Source: Acanthaster planci
Taxonomy: Eukaryota > Echinodermata > Asteroidea > Valvatida > Acanthasteridae
Reading direction: 5' to 3'
DNA: 64,000 nucleotides
NCBI RefSeq assembly: GCF_001949145.1
Contig: NW_019091395.1
Location: 1,447,402 to 1,511,401 of the forward strand
Below are positions 48,500-61,400 of the stretch, one piece after another (within the stretch, counting starts at the first letter, position 1; each line of letters starts with the position of its first letter). A program made the translations under genes and the position numbers. A model generated the notes under the pieces. That model saw nothing but the letters and a program-made list of their open reading frames with translations, made no database searches and was not told the origin of the DNA.

Positions 48500-48607
48500 T
48501 TAATTATATATAACGGTTCGCCCGTACCCAACGTATATTAATAAGCACTGTATGCTCAGTGCTTATTAATATACGTTGGGTACGGGCAGACCGTTATATA
48601 TAATTAA
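48500..48607. repeat. Near-perfect 108-bp palindrome
   Basis: 51-base arms differ at only two positions and are separated by a six-base loop. The ends are TTAATTATATATAACGGT and its inverse. The shape suits a foldback MITE or a recent inverted duplication. A 10-base direct repeat (ATGAGGTCTA) lies on each side at 48453 and 48609. Confidence 0.85.
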
Positions 48608-49041
48608 AATGAGGTCTAGCTACCTAAAACCGCCCTCGCGCAAAATAGTTGACGATAGTTTATCCAATGTTCATGCTAAGACGTTTCGGGTTTTCTCACC
48701 ACAGTTTTGAAAGACTTTTTTGGGGGTCTTCAGGGCTCTGCCAGGCTGCCCTTTACAAACGATAGAGTAGTTTCACTGTCTGCTCGGGATGGTGTTTTGT
48801 ATGATGTCGTGTGTCCTCAAACCCGTGAGTGTGGTCTAGTAGAAATATGAAGTCTTCCAAACGTTCTTGCTGTGTTTCTGTAGGGGTGTGTCCATGGTTG
48901 CCGAAGAGTCCACGGTTGAAAAACGTGTACAAAATATATGGGAGGTCTTCCGAAAAAGTTGAAAAAGAATGAACAAAAGAGGAACAACAAGGAGTCCACG
49001 ATTGAAGGCGTTTACACACTTGTGCGTTTGTACGCGGTGCC

Positions 49042-49338
49042 ATGTGGGGTACCGGAACATTGGAAGGTACCCCACAAGGCCAGTTTTGATCCTTGTGGGG
49101 TACTATAAAGTGATACCCCACAAGAATTTCACGAAATAGACATTTCAAATTTACTCAAAAAGGAGGAATTTTCAAGTGCCATTCATTTGTCGCAAATTGA
49201 AGTGTTTTATATAAGGGACATATGGTCGAAATTTCAACCCAGGAAACTGAATTTGGTCGAAATGGCAGTGATTTGAATTTTTTTCCGTGTTGTGTGAGAG
49301 TTTTGTACACGAGAACAAAGGAAATAGCCCACAAGTAT
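49042..49338 (-). repeat. About 300-bp repeat, copy B (inverted)
   Basis: Reverse complement of copy A at 19170-19466. It contains GGTACCCCACAAGG words in both orientations and AAGTGTTTTATATAAGGGAC. A poly-T tract follows at 49356-49400. Confidence 0.65.
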
Positions 49339-49400
49339 ACATATGTACATGTGTGTGTGTTTTTTTTTTTTTTGGTTTTTTTTTGGTTTTTTTTTTTTTA

Positions 49401-52400
49401 GGTTGTTTCTTTCGCCAGTGGAAACATATGACATGACACAAAGAAGTAACGCAGTTATGAAATCGTGTTTCTCTATTAGTTATTTCTATGTTAATTTTGA
49501 TGTATTGTATCACATAATGAACTGATTGAGGATGCGATCTCAATTTTTAGTTACATTTAATTACGTCGTCCAGACGACATCAGTCTGCTCCAAAGTTGTT
49601 ATTGTATATAAATTGTTACATACAGCTGAATCTTTCTAAAAAGCCTTTAGGAAAATTTGTGTTAGAATTGATACATCAGGCCCTCCTTATTTTGTGATTT
49701 GTATCGTAGGTCACTGCAGTCAACAAGCAGTAATGCTTTTTATGTCAAAAAGTCATAAAAATTGTCATAAATAGAAGGAATCAAATATTAATGGAAGCAT
49801 CTTTCATCCTTCAAATTGGAATAATTAACTGCCTATCAACTGTAAATTAACTATTGAACAGGCTGGGATGCAGTCCTACCTATTTCGCAATACCATGGCT
49901 CTGTACGTTTTCCAACGCTGAGCGTTTATTATACCATTTGTCTTGCAGCTCGGCCGCACTGTTGGCTCTGACTTGTTCTGCCAACCGTTTAAAACCCGTC
50001 GTCAGCGTAACTTATGTGCATTTAAGCACATCACATGTTTAATGCATTTAGCAAGGTATCGTCTGATATTTGGATAACCATCTTCTGACATTCAGCAACT
50101 TGTCATTGAATCTCTCTTGTAAATCTCCGATGCGTTGGCGGTGTTTTGTGGTACGATAACGGACATCACTACATTTTAGATGCACACTTCATTGGTAATG
50201 CACAGACACTGTCTCGTCATTTGATCTTGACTTTGCATTCTGTCTCATGTTACACATAAAAAGAAAAGAAGCAAATATAAAAAAGACAACAACACAAAAA
50301 GTCTTGATATCTTAGTAAACATTATATGAATTGTTACTATCACCTTTAGATATCGGAAATCGCAAATCAAGTAATGATAAGAAGTCTAAAAGTGGGGTGC
50401 TGGCAATATGCTGTAGAATGGTACAGCAGAAAAGAGATATTAAATTTGGAACAATTAATATTATTACGATGATAATATATGTATATACACATATACAATA
50501 TTACATGTATCAGGTTCTATTATGAAAATCACATAATTTGCATGAAATTTTCAAGTACCTTGCTGCTCAGATAAATTATCTCGCAGGCATGTAATACGAG
50601 ATAATTGAGAAATTTAAACTAATTAAATTAGAACACCAAAATCTGTGTATATCATAGCACGAACTTTGAAAATGTCTCATGAAGGCGAAATGGATGAATC
50701 TGTTAAATACCAATTCCTTTCCAAGAATAAAACGTATTTTTCTGTAAATATAACTTGTAAAAAAATACTTCAAGGAAACCATTTCTCGCAAAACAGAATT
50801 GTGTAAAACACAAATCCCTTGTAAAAACGTGCGTATAATTAAGTGTTCTCCAAAACAGTCTATAATTCACACCACATGGATCTCCATGCCAACATAGAGT
50901 AATCTTTGGTTTCTATTGATACTGCAGTGGTCTTGTCTTATGCATTGATCAGCTATACAACATGTTTATATCTCTGCATACCATTAACCGCGAGAACTAA
51001 ACCGAGTAATTGCGAAAGTAATCTTAAATTAAGGAAGTTCCTGTATTTCCCTCGTATGAATGAAGCTTGGAATGAGTGTCAGGCAGACTGAAACAGGGAC
51101 ATGATTCAGTTTATTATGCATTTCTATAAACTGTACTACACCGGTGTGTGTCGCACTATTTCAATGATGTGTCTCTCTTTGTCCGTCCCCGTTTGGGCCA
51201 TATTTATTCTCGCCATCATTCCGCTTTCGGTATGAGTAATTCGCGGTGGAGTAATTGAGGTACATTTTGCCGGGGGGGGCACTTGGAGACCCTCGTTTTG
51301 TGGTGTGGAGGGAGGCAGTCAATGGGTTCAGTCGCAGTATTGTGCAAAGCTGAGTTTCACCAGTTTTAATATCTGAGCGGCAGGGCACTATAATGGGCAC
51401 GAGCTTGGAGTCTATGGCCCCCCCCTTTAGTTACGCCACAGGTAATTCGATTAGGGCTTTTAAGAAACAAAGTACATTTACTTTCATTTCGGTTCATGGA
51501 AGTTACGCTAATGCAGCAGACACACAAATCGCGATTCCTCCAGAAAACCCCACACCAATCGGCAATCGCAGTAACAGAAAAGGTGACATAAGAGTATAGG
51601 CAAATATCATTTTCTTTTTTGTTTCATATTGGTAATTAAAATTGTCAATCGGTTTTCTGCAGCTCAAACATTATTATACACCTCTCAGGTGAAAATGTGT
51701 TGACATTTGTATTGAGGAAATAAAAAGAAACCAAATGGCCACACGTTACCAACAATATGTAATGTACTCAGTGTTCTACAGGTTAGTTTGCTCGGATATG
51801 ATGTCTCACACACCGGAACTGGGCAAAGAGCTATGTTTGTATATAAATGTGTCCTATGTATTTTTAGTACGCGTTAACAACAAAGAATTTTGAAAATATC
51901 AAACACGGGTCATAATGATAACATTTACATCTTACTCTGAGAAAACACTGAGCAATTTTTTTTACAACTTTTCATCTGTGAAAGCTGGATCCTTTGCGTA
52001 AAATAGAAATTCTCAGTTACCAATGTTTCGATACATGTTACCCTTTCTTCGTCTGTTTCGACCGTTTGTTTTCCTCTCAAATAAATTTTGAGTTTCTGTT
52101 AGTACACCACCGCAGTGATTGCGCCAATGGACTTTTTTTAACTGGAAATCGCTGGCATTTATATTAAAGCTTGCGCGTGCGAGACACAGCTTAATGCATT
52201 TCTCCACATCCCCATTTATCTCTCGGCGCATAAACACCGAAAGCTAGATCGCAAAGTGCTTTTTTCTCTTTAGTTCTCCCACGATGCATTAGGCCTTCTC
52301 CTTCTCTGCGGATCTCTGGTAGATGATGCATTGCTGTTAGAAGTATTTACATCTTTCCTACGCTGTTTTCCATTAAGATGGAAACATCTTTACTTTGAGA

Positions 52401-54326
52401 AGGACATCATTTATAATAATCCAATCACACAGCTACGTGAATGAACCTGACAATGTACACTGTAGTCCGTCGGAGTTTCTAGCAAATTTCATCAGCGGTC
52501 GGAGACCACATGCGAACTGGATAAAGCACGAATTCGAATTAAATTGATGTAAACCCGTACCGAGAATAAATGACTTATAAAAATACCTTCTTCTGAGGAG
52601 TTTATTTGTGTGTTGTTCGGTTTGTTTACATTTTGACCGAACCCCTCCCCCACAAAAACAAAACAGAAAAGAACCACTATGCATGTGGTTCTCTTCCCTT
52701 TACGCTACGAACTACCGAGGGTCAGGTGTAAGTAATTACGAGCAATCAAACCTGGCAATTCTGAGCCGAACATTTTGGAAGTTTCCGTACGCTTTCACGA
52801 TGACAGTCGATCCACCGTACAGGTCACGTCTAATTGGCGTGTTTACCGACAGATTTGCTTACCATATATTAAGTGTTAGCGTTTGAAACAGTGGCGTAAA
52901 TCTCTGTTGGAAAGTTGGGGTGGGGTGCATGTGGGATGGGGAAAGTTGGGGGGATGACTTGCCCGGCCATGGAAATTCGAAAAGCGTGGGGGGGACACCA
53001 TATGCACGATGCGATGTTCATAATAAAGATGTACAGCTGTAATGTGTATCAAATTCATGCAGAATCTTACATCAGAATGGCATATGAATGACTTTTTAAA
53101 ATTGATTTCCCTTTTTAGTGATATTGTAAACATTTTAGTCGTTGGGAATTCCTGTAAATTCTTCACAATCCACTTTAATTTTTTGCTCATCACAAAAAAG
53201 TGTGTAGGGGGATGATTCAATAGCCCACCCCCCTCAAAGGGGGGTATATACCCCCATCACCAGGGGATTTACACCCGTGGTTTGAAACAAATCGCACAGC
53301 AGATTTATAAAGTCCTGACAATCAAAGGATCTGATTCAAGTCTGCATTTGGAGGATAGGCTTTCTGCCTCTGCATGTATTTATATTTGACGATGAAGGCT
53401 ACCCGGTCCCAACCTTGCACCCCCACAGGTTACTTTATTTTCACTTTGTTAAAATAGTTGCCCCTGGTTATACAACCTTTTCCCGCCCGTGCAATACAGC
53501 AATAACGAGTTATTCATTTGTATCCCGTACTTGATGTGAATGGTTTGTGCGTGTCCCATGCATTGCAATTACATGACGCTGGGAAGGAAAATGCATGACC
53601 TAAGTTTTGTCGAGCCTCCATTGCATGAAATTCATTTATAATACGGGTCACCATATCCGCGTGCGCATGACACGAGTGCACTGAATCATGCACTGATTAG
53701 GAGATCAATCAGCCCCAAGCGGGACCAAGAGAGGGCGCGGTTATCCTAGCAACGTTGACTCCTTTATTGGAAACTGCACTTCGCTGGTTCGCGAACGATT
53801 ATGAAATGCACTCCTCGCGCACGCGTTGTTACCTACAATATTGCGCTTGGTGAAAAATTCCCCACCAACATGGCTCTCTTCAACCGATGAGGGGATGCTT
53901 CTGCACATGGCTGACACCCTGCGTGTTATGCCTTTCCCTACAGGGCGCTGAGACAAGCGAATGTCAATCATAATCTTTTGAGATGCATGGTGCCAGCAGA
54001 AGTAACGTTTCAGCTATTAATTAAGCGAATGTGGGACGCTCACAATAGAAGAGGGACCGTTTTCGCTTCCCACCCGCGAAGGGGCGCTCGGAATGGTAAA
54101 AGTGTGTCACAATTATTATTGTTTTTTTTGTGAAGGCTAAACGTCACAGCTATGGTCGAGCAAAGGATTGTGGGTTATTCGCTATTGAAATCTATACATG
54201 TGTTTATTAGTGTATAAAGTACATTTACCACGATATCAATATCCCTATGTTTGGCATTTTCGTTATGAGTATCAAACAGCTTGATGTTGCTGTTTGGGCA
54301 GGCATCTTTGGCGTCAGATGCACTAG
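49401..54326. other. Intergenic, no gene supported
   Basis: AT-rich DNA with poly-purine and poly-C patches (51270, 52640, 53220). No exon, tRNA or element ends seen. Confidence 0.4.
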
Positions 54327-54375
54327 GCGGGCGGGGGGAGGCGGGCGGGGGGAGGGGGCGGGGGGAGGGGGGAGG
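54327..54375 (+). repeat. G-rich tract, G-quadruplex-prone
   Basis: About 48 bases almost entirely G with A and C breaks, including more than four runs of four to six G. It lies about 1 kb upstream of the NRIP-like start codon. Confidence 0.75.
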
Positions 54376-55321
54376 CTAAGGAAGACAACTACAGAGTTTC
54401 TTGCAATCTGCTTCTCCGCTCGCTCCACCCTTACATCGTGTTTTCGACGCAGTGGTAATGAAACATGCACTACAATACTAGATCTGTTTTTGTTAAGTCG
54501 ATGGTGATCACACTCAGGCCATAAACCTATCCCCAGTTAGCCACTCGGGATAAACGTTAAATTTTGGTTTCACTTTGCGTTTAAATTACCACATTGTGTA
54601 GGAGCTACGGTATAAAGCGCGAGATCGCGAATTATGGGCTACTTTGCCAATGGACATTTCCGATGGTCGCCTCTGTTAGATTTTGTTTGGAACAACTGCC
54701 ACGGAAACCTGCTGCATACAGTCGTCATCATTATGCATGTCACCATTGAAAGGGGTTTTATATCGGCATTATCCAGCGACAGCGAAACCTTATGGCCACC
54801 GCCGACTGGCATACAATAAGATCGGCCGTTATTCGTGAGATGATCAGGCGATGTTTGTCCGTCGCAGTTGGAACAAGTACATGCAGCAAGAAGTTCATTC
54901 GTTTATGCTTTACCTTTACACACTAAGATGCGCAAACTGAGAACGTAAAACACGCCTCGCATGCATAACTTCCCCTCACCCTGTGCCGTGTGATTTGCAC
55001 GGGTCACTTTTGTGAAGCATGCAGATCAGAAGATTTATTCCACTCCGTGATCAATGCAGTCCTTTGAACAGACGCCTGCTAGACTTTCGATATTGTGAGT
55101 GCTGGTCCACTTGACGGCAAATGACGAAGCAACTACATGATAGGTCAACCGCCCATCAATTTGCTTCCAGCATCATTAGTGCGCCCTCAGTAATCACAGG
55201 AATTACGCTTGACCAGTCATGCACGGTAAAACCTCATCATTCTCATGAGCATTCATTGTGAATAACGAATTCCTTCTCCACCCCCACAGAACTATGTTGT
55301 GAGTTTACGATGAACACCTAG

Positions 55322-55350
55322 ATAACCGGAAATCCAAGATGGCGGCGGAG
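55322..55350 (+). promoter_or_regulatory. ETS-like and YY1-like motifs at the NRIP-like start codon
   Basis: AACCGGAAAT (ETS core GGAA) is followed six bases on by AAGATGGCGGC, a textbook YY1 site that contains the ATG itself. In animals YY1 sites of this type often lie just downstream of TATA-less transcription starts. No TATA box is visible nearby. Confidence 0.55.
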
Positions 55351-55461
55351 ATCAATCGGCCTATCTTGAAGGGACCGAGAGTTATCCCCCCGCGGCTCAC
55401 CACCAAGAGTTCGACAGATTTATTGCCGCTGGAAATGAGACTAGGCACAAGCAAAGAAGCG
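55339..55461 (+). CDS. NRIP3: NRIP-like exon 1
   Basis: ATG in AAGATGGCGG opens MAAEINRPILKGPRVIPPRL and runs 41 codons to a gtaaga donor in phase 0. It contains the conserved DLLPL and LGTSKEA block. Confidence 0.85.
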
Positions 55462-58400
55462 GTAAGACCAATCTATCGCTTAATCTGAGTGCTTCGTATT
55501 AATGTATGTTCTGATTTATTAAAAGTTATTATTGTGTGATGTTTGTTAATTTTGAATTATAAGAATAGTGACATTGACATTTTGACAGAACTTTTGCTAT
55601 GAGACAGCAACAAAAACAGTGACCGTGGCATTGGCAAAGGCCTTTTCTGCACAATTGCATGGATTTAATCGCATCGCCAAATATGCAACATTTCAGATTG
55701 TCCTGTTTTACACAAATTATTCATATATCAAATTTGTAGTTGTCTTATAACAGCAATTTGGGAAAAAACACGAAATGCAAAATGTCTTATGACCCTTTCC
55801 TATAATTGGCAGTCTCGTGCGATTTCTCGAATAATTACCTCCCTATTTTTCCGCCCATAAAAATGCCCTGTTGATGTGACGCTTCTTTCGTCTACGCCTG
55901 TGCTGCGTCTGTGTTTCCATGGTTTCCGCTGCACAACTGTAATCGGTGCAAAGGGAAAACAGCAGGATCGTAATTACCAAGCTGTTGGAAATGGTTATTA
56001 GCTCTGCTTGAAACGGTAGCATCAGACCGTTTAGAAAGTTTGCGATTATAAACAATCCCGAAATTGCATGACTTTGTGTTGTTGGGGAGAGAAGGTATAC
56101 GGCCTGAGCTTGTGGACGACTTAATTTGTTCAGCTGCGCTGCTGAATAATACACCGATATCATACAACCAGTCTTTCTCTCATTTTGCCAATACTTTTTT
56201 TTTGCGGAACGAGGCCCATCAGACACCAATTCTAGGCCTCCTATAGGCGAGGATGGACGCGTTTATCAGCTGACCGGAATTTGTGCCCATAACACTGTAA
56301 AGATGCAGAATGGGGAATAGAATAAAAAAAACTCCCTCTAGATATATAATTCCGTAGCTCTCCGTTCATCTTTGATGTCATACCAGATGCTGTATATGTG
56401 GTATCAAAACGCAATTGACTGATAAGGCCCAAGGTGTTAATTTCAACCTTGCTAAATCGATAGAACGATCAAATTGGCCACCAAAGGAGAGCTCTGATTC
56501 GAGCAATGTATGTAGCTGTTTCCCAGCGAGGAGAGATTGCGTCTTTAAACAGTTTCTTGTTACTGGCTTGCCCCCGATGCATTCATGGTGAAATTAAGAC
56601 AACTTTCGGGATATGCATGAAACCTGTAGCGTTTTAACGGTGTGTGTAACAAGGATCCCGACTTCTCCTGGTCGAAATGTGGTGGGTTTCAGTTTGAAAG
56701 TGAGTAATGTGGTCAAAGTTCAAGCTAAATATCTTAGCTAATATTCCATAATGCATATAATACAGATGCCGTATTGTAAACTTCCTTGATATAACCGCCA
56801 CACTTGATGCATGATGTGGTTTGTCAAATGCTACTCAGTAAACCGATTTAACATGCTATAATGTAGAACGACAATACCACCCAGTGGAGGGACTCGTTTT
56901 TTACTGATGATTTGGGACATTTGTTTGTCAAAAATTCATTCTAGGGAATTTTTTTAGTTCCAAATGACTCGATTAGAGCCCTACTACGTACTCGATTTTC
57001 TTGACACAGGGATTTCCCGAACAAAGACAAACAAAACAAAACCTACACTTTATCTATCTGTTGATGTTTCCCCACGCTCTTCCGACTTTGATTTTAGACT
57101 CGCCTCAAACTGCATAACGAATATTTATCCGGTTACTGGTAGTTTGAAATTGATTTGACTTGGTTCGATTCGATTTGATTTTGATTTATTCGCTTTTCGT
57201 CAGTGCAGATATTACTTGCAGATACTAGATACGGACAGGTGGAATGAGACGGGAAAAGAAACAAACAAACAAACATCATTGGGAAAAGAAAGCTGGAAAC
57301 CATGTTGAGAAAGGTTTTGACTTGGTTGAATACTATCCAAGTGCAACCAAGAGTTAAGAGACCCCAGGGGATCACATTCTATCTAATTTTCTGCGCTAGA
57401 CAGGTTTGGTTTCTTCCTGTCTATCCCCATCGGGATAGTTAGCATAAAAGGCGCGCTGCGTGCATCATAAAGTTGATAGCAGTGAGCTAATGTTACCGTG
57501 AATTTTCCCACACCCGTCCTCCCAATCTCAACTCGTGTCAAGTGTGTGCTGTTGAATACGGAGGGGCTCCGACAGAAGGTGCTGGGACATGCAGGCGGAA
57601 CGATTCTGGTGTGCTCCGGAAGATTAAAGACAACACTTGGCGGCGCGGTGACAGAAGATGCTATCTTTCTCTCGGGACAGTTAAGGGGGCATCCTAAGGG
57701 CAGTTGCTCCTGAAAAGATCTGGAAAAGTGTTTTGAAGTACGCCTACCATTATGACAGACAGTTTTCGTCGTAAACAAGAAACCAAAAGACTGATTAAGC
57801 CTGTTAAGTCACGTGACCTATAGTATTTATCAAACGTCAACAAACACGGCGTCCTCCTGTAGCAATGTGTGTTTTAAGTGTTGTTTACCAAATATAAAAG
57901 CCATTTTTCGGTATAGTACTCAGTACATCAGTTGTCTGAGTACTTTACCGACCGTAAGCTAATTTGGTAAATGACACTTATGACACACTTTACCATGGGA
58001 GGACGCCATGTTTGATGGTGTTTAATTACCCACTTGACGAACTGGGCGCAATCGGTCCATATGAATTATGATCCTTACTACTGTTTGAAGTGACGTCAAA
58101 TCTTCCTCAATGTCATTTCTACCATCACGGCCGTCACTGTCGTTCCACTTGCACTGTAGTCACCATCTACTTCATCCATATAGCAGTTCTTAACACTACA
58201 TGCAGCCAGCTGTGTCTTTATTATCGTATACAGGCCTAATAGCGTCACCGCCGTCTGGGGGAAATGCTGCAAGGTTATAAAAGTGGTTGTCGAAATGGTG
58301 TCAGGAGCTCTGCCGGACCAATCAATCGGCCACCTGGCTGAAAACTGACTGATTCAAAATAACAGGCTAAATATGATAAGGCAACACTTTGGAAGTTGTC

Positions 58401-61400
58401 AAAATAGACAGATTCGGAGGCTGAATACAAAAAAGCGTATTTAGGGTATTGACTTAACCCTAAAAGGTCATTTGTCCCACATATTGTAGGATACATGAAT
58501 GTTCCCAAGTTTGTCCCACATATTGTAGGAGACATGAATGTTTTCAAGTTTCAATAACATCTCCCATTGTATGGTCGCAAGATGTTGAGTTTGACCCGTT
58601 CCATGGCTTTACAAAACTTAAACTGGAGCTTAAGGCTCACGTGTCCCCTGTGTTACAGGTTGGAGCTATTTTTAGTCCTCTGAAGAGGTCCACTCTTACA
58701 ATTCTCACAGTACACCCTAAAATGACGTCCGCGTACGTGGGGACTTTCCTCATGTTGTGTTCGTCCCCACCCTTTAACAGCAACCGGCAGCCATTCTGAA
58801 AAAGAAACTAGTGCAGAAACTAGACCTTCCTGCGCCGCCGCAGGTGAGACGGAAGTCGTTCACGGACGTTGATGATAAGAAGAGAATGGCAGCACTGGAG
58901 CGGACAGAGCAAGTCGCGGCTAGCCTGCTGTATGCTCAGTGTCAGGTGGGTGACCTATGGGGAAATTTGGCGACATACTGTACATGTATACTGTACATGT
59001 AGTCGATTTCTTGATAATGTCCATGGTTCATTGAACTAGTAACTCATGCAGCCGATATGACTCGATCCTCTGGATTCGCCGAAGAGACTGCCAGTATTCT
59101 ATCCATAAAAAAACATACGTCACATGCGTTAAAAGAAGGAATTTTTGTCTAATATTTACATGCGTGATAAATAGGTGCTTTGCAGCTATATGAAACTTGT
59201 TAGCTGCACAAGATAAAAAAAGAAGCTGACACCCCCCCGAGAGACCAAATAAGCATGGAGCTTTTCAAAAACAAATACATGTATGTTAAAATTTTGTGTA
59301 ACCAACCCCCACACCTACTTTTCTCTGTCCTATTAGTCCTCATCACTTTGACCCCTCCCCCCCAAAAAAAGCAAAAGAAAATATTCCGGAGGAACGTCCC
59401 CTGGCATTATAAGTCAGAGGCGATTCCATATTTTTGTTTTTTGGGGGGGGGGTCTTTTTGCTGGGAGGGTCCGGGAAAATGTTCGAGGGGGCACTACATC
59501 TAGTTGTCGCCGTTTGTGAAGCCATCTAGTTTCTTTGTTTTGTCTTTAACCGTACACACAAAATAAGACCCCTATATGGTTTGTACTTTTTAGGGGTCAT
59601 CCATTCTTTAAACGCAGGCCCATATAAATAGACACAAAATGACATAGAGTGGGGTGGAGGTTGACTCCCACCCCGGATCCGCACCTGTAACTGCAGGCTT
59701 ACTCAAGCCTATTGTCAGAAGCTGTTGAAATTCAGTCACGGTACGGAATCTTATTCTGACCATGTCACCTTATTATTTTGAAAGACGTATTGGTCATGGA
59801 AAAGGGTTTGATAGCAACGTATTCGCTTGTTTCTTTTTGTATCGTCACTGTCACCGTCAGTTTCGTTTTCTATAATGTACAGTTGAATGGAGACGAAGCA
59901 GTTGCTCTCATAGACACAGGACAGATGGATTCAACCATACCACGTGGTATCGCACAGGCATATGGGTAATACTGGTGATTCACAATACAGTACGTCACTA
60001 AGAGATTAACACGAAAAGGCCATTTTTGCACTGCATTGTGGGAAATGATCGACAAACACCATTTGTCAGCTGAGCGCAGGGAATTGGAATTATTTGAAGA
60101 TCCAATAGCTTATTTTAATTCATCCTTTCTTCTCTGTGTTGCATGCATGGTAGTTTCCCAATACTTCCCCAAATTCCCCAAGTTGTCCACTGACACACGT
60201 TCAAATGCAAAATTGAGGCAAGGCGGCCATGTATTAATTTGTTAACCGTAAACCTGGCGAATGGTCTCTCCCTGGAATTAATCTCTTGGTGACGCAATGT
60301 ATTTTGAATCGTTCCTCATAGGTGCATTTCTCCAGTAAAAAAAACAATGTGATCTAGAAGCACGTCTAACTCAGTCATGTACATATGTAAAATCAAAAAG
60401 CCCATGACATAATTCTACCAGGGAATGTCCCCCCCCCTCTTGTTCTAACCCATCCCATCCCATCTCCTGACTGAAAAAGCTAAGGCTTGTAGGGGTATAC
60501 ATCATGCCGTGTAAATTCAAAGATGTATGGGAAATATTGAGAAATTCCTAAGTTAATCCTGCTGAACATTGCACTCCTGTATGCTTTCGACTCGCGTGTC
60601 TAATTTGAGGGCCTCTGTGGAAAGCAGTGCTGAGCTTCCCCCCATTAAAGATGACATAAGTAGATAAATATAAACTTTCATGTTCTTTCTGGCAAAGGAA
60701 CGTGTTTTGGCTTTGATGTAATCTCTTTTCTATGCCAAAAACATTATCCATTTAAGACTTTTTTCGAAGTGTAAACTCAAAATCTTTCTGCTGAACTTAC
60801 TCATGAAAAAACGTTGCTCACTGACATATAGGCCCTAAAATGTACCGAAAAAATTAACAAAAATACACAAGTTCTAGCAAACTATGTCACCCTTATACTT
60901 AAAACTATGCAGATATTTGAGTGTCTTCGAAACTCGAATGGCGTCAAATGCCCTCAAACAGGCAAAACAAAAAAGGGCTCTTAAAAGAGCCAGAACTTTT
61001 CCTTTTAAAAAGATTGCTCCCATACCCGCACACATTCGTCTCTGAACACTACTCCGCTATATGCAAAACTTAAAATGAAAAGTCAAAGCATGGTCAAAGT
61101 AAGGTTTAATTGAACACAAATGTATGTGCATAATAAAATAAATTGCGGGAGCCCTTTTTATAAGTACAGACTCTTATGTTTTCTGTTTATTGGTCATTAA
61201 CAAAAACAAAACTAAGCAAAACCAAAACAAACTTTTGTTCAATCAGATTCGTTTGAAAGAGGATAATAGCTTATTGCGTAGTGCCAAAACCATTTCCCTG
61301 AACGAAGCAGTGATGTCTTATCTTTCAATTAGTTATCACTTTTAATGATGTGTTCTCCTAGTAGTGTCTCCCTGACATTGTATGATGAGATCCCTCCAAA

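Larger units (their letters stand above)
55462..58780 (+). other. Intron 1 of the NRIP-like gene
   Basis: 3.3 kb. It contains a foldback element at 57841-58014, a 39-base tandem duplication at 58471-58548 and a GATTTGATT-rich patch near 57150-57190. Several chance frames are present; none fits the phase with credible sites. Confidence 0.5.

Noticed and set aside
48753-49148. 131-codon minus-strand frame
   Set aside because: It overlaps the repeat at 49042-49338, and its upstream part has no recognisable domain. Probably non-coding.
55843-56229. 128-codon minus-strand frame in NRIP intron 1
   Set aside because: No motif and no splice context; it lies opposite an intron.
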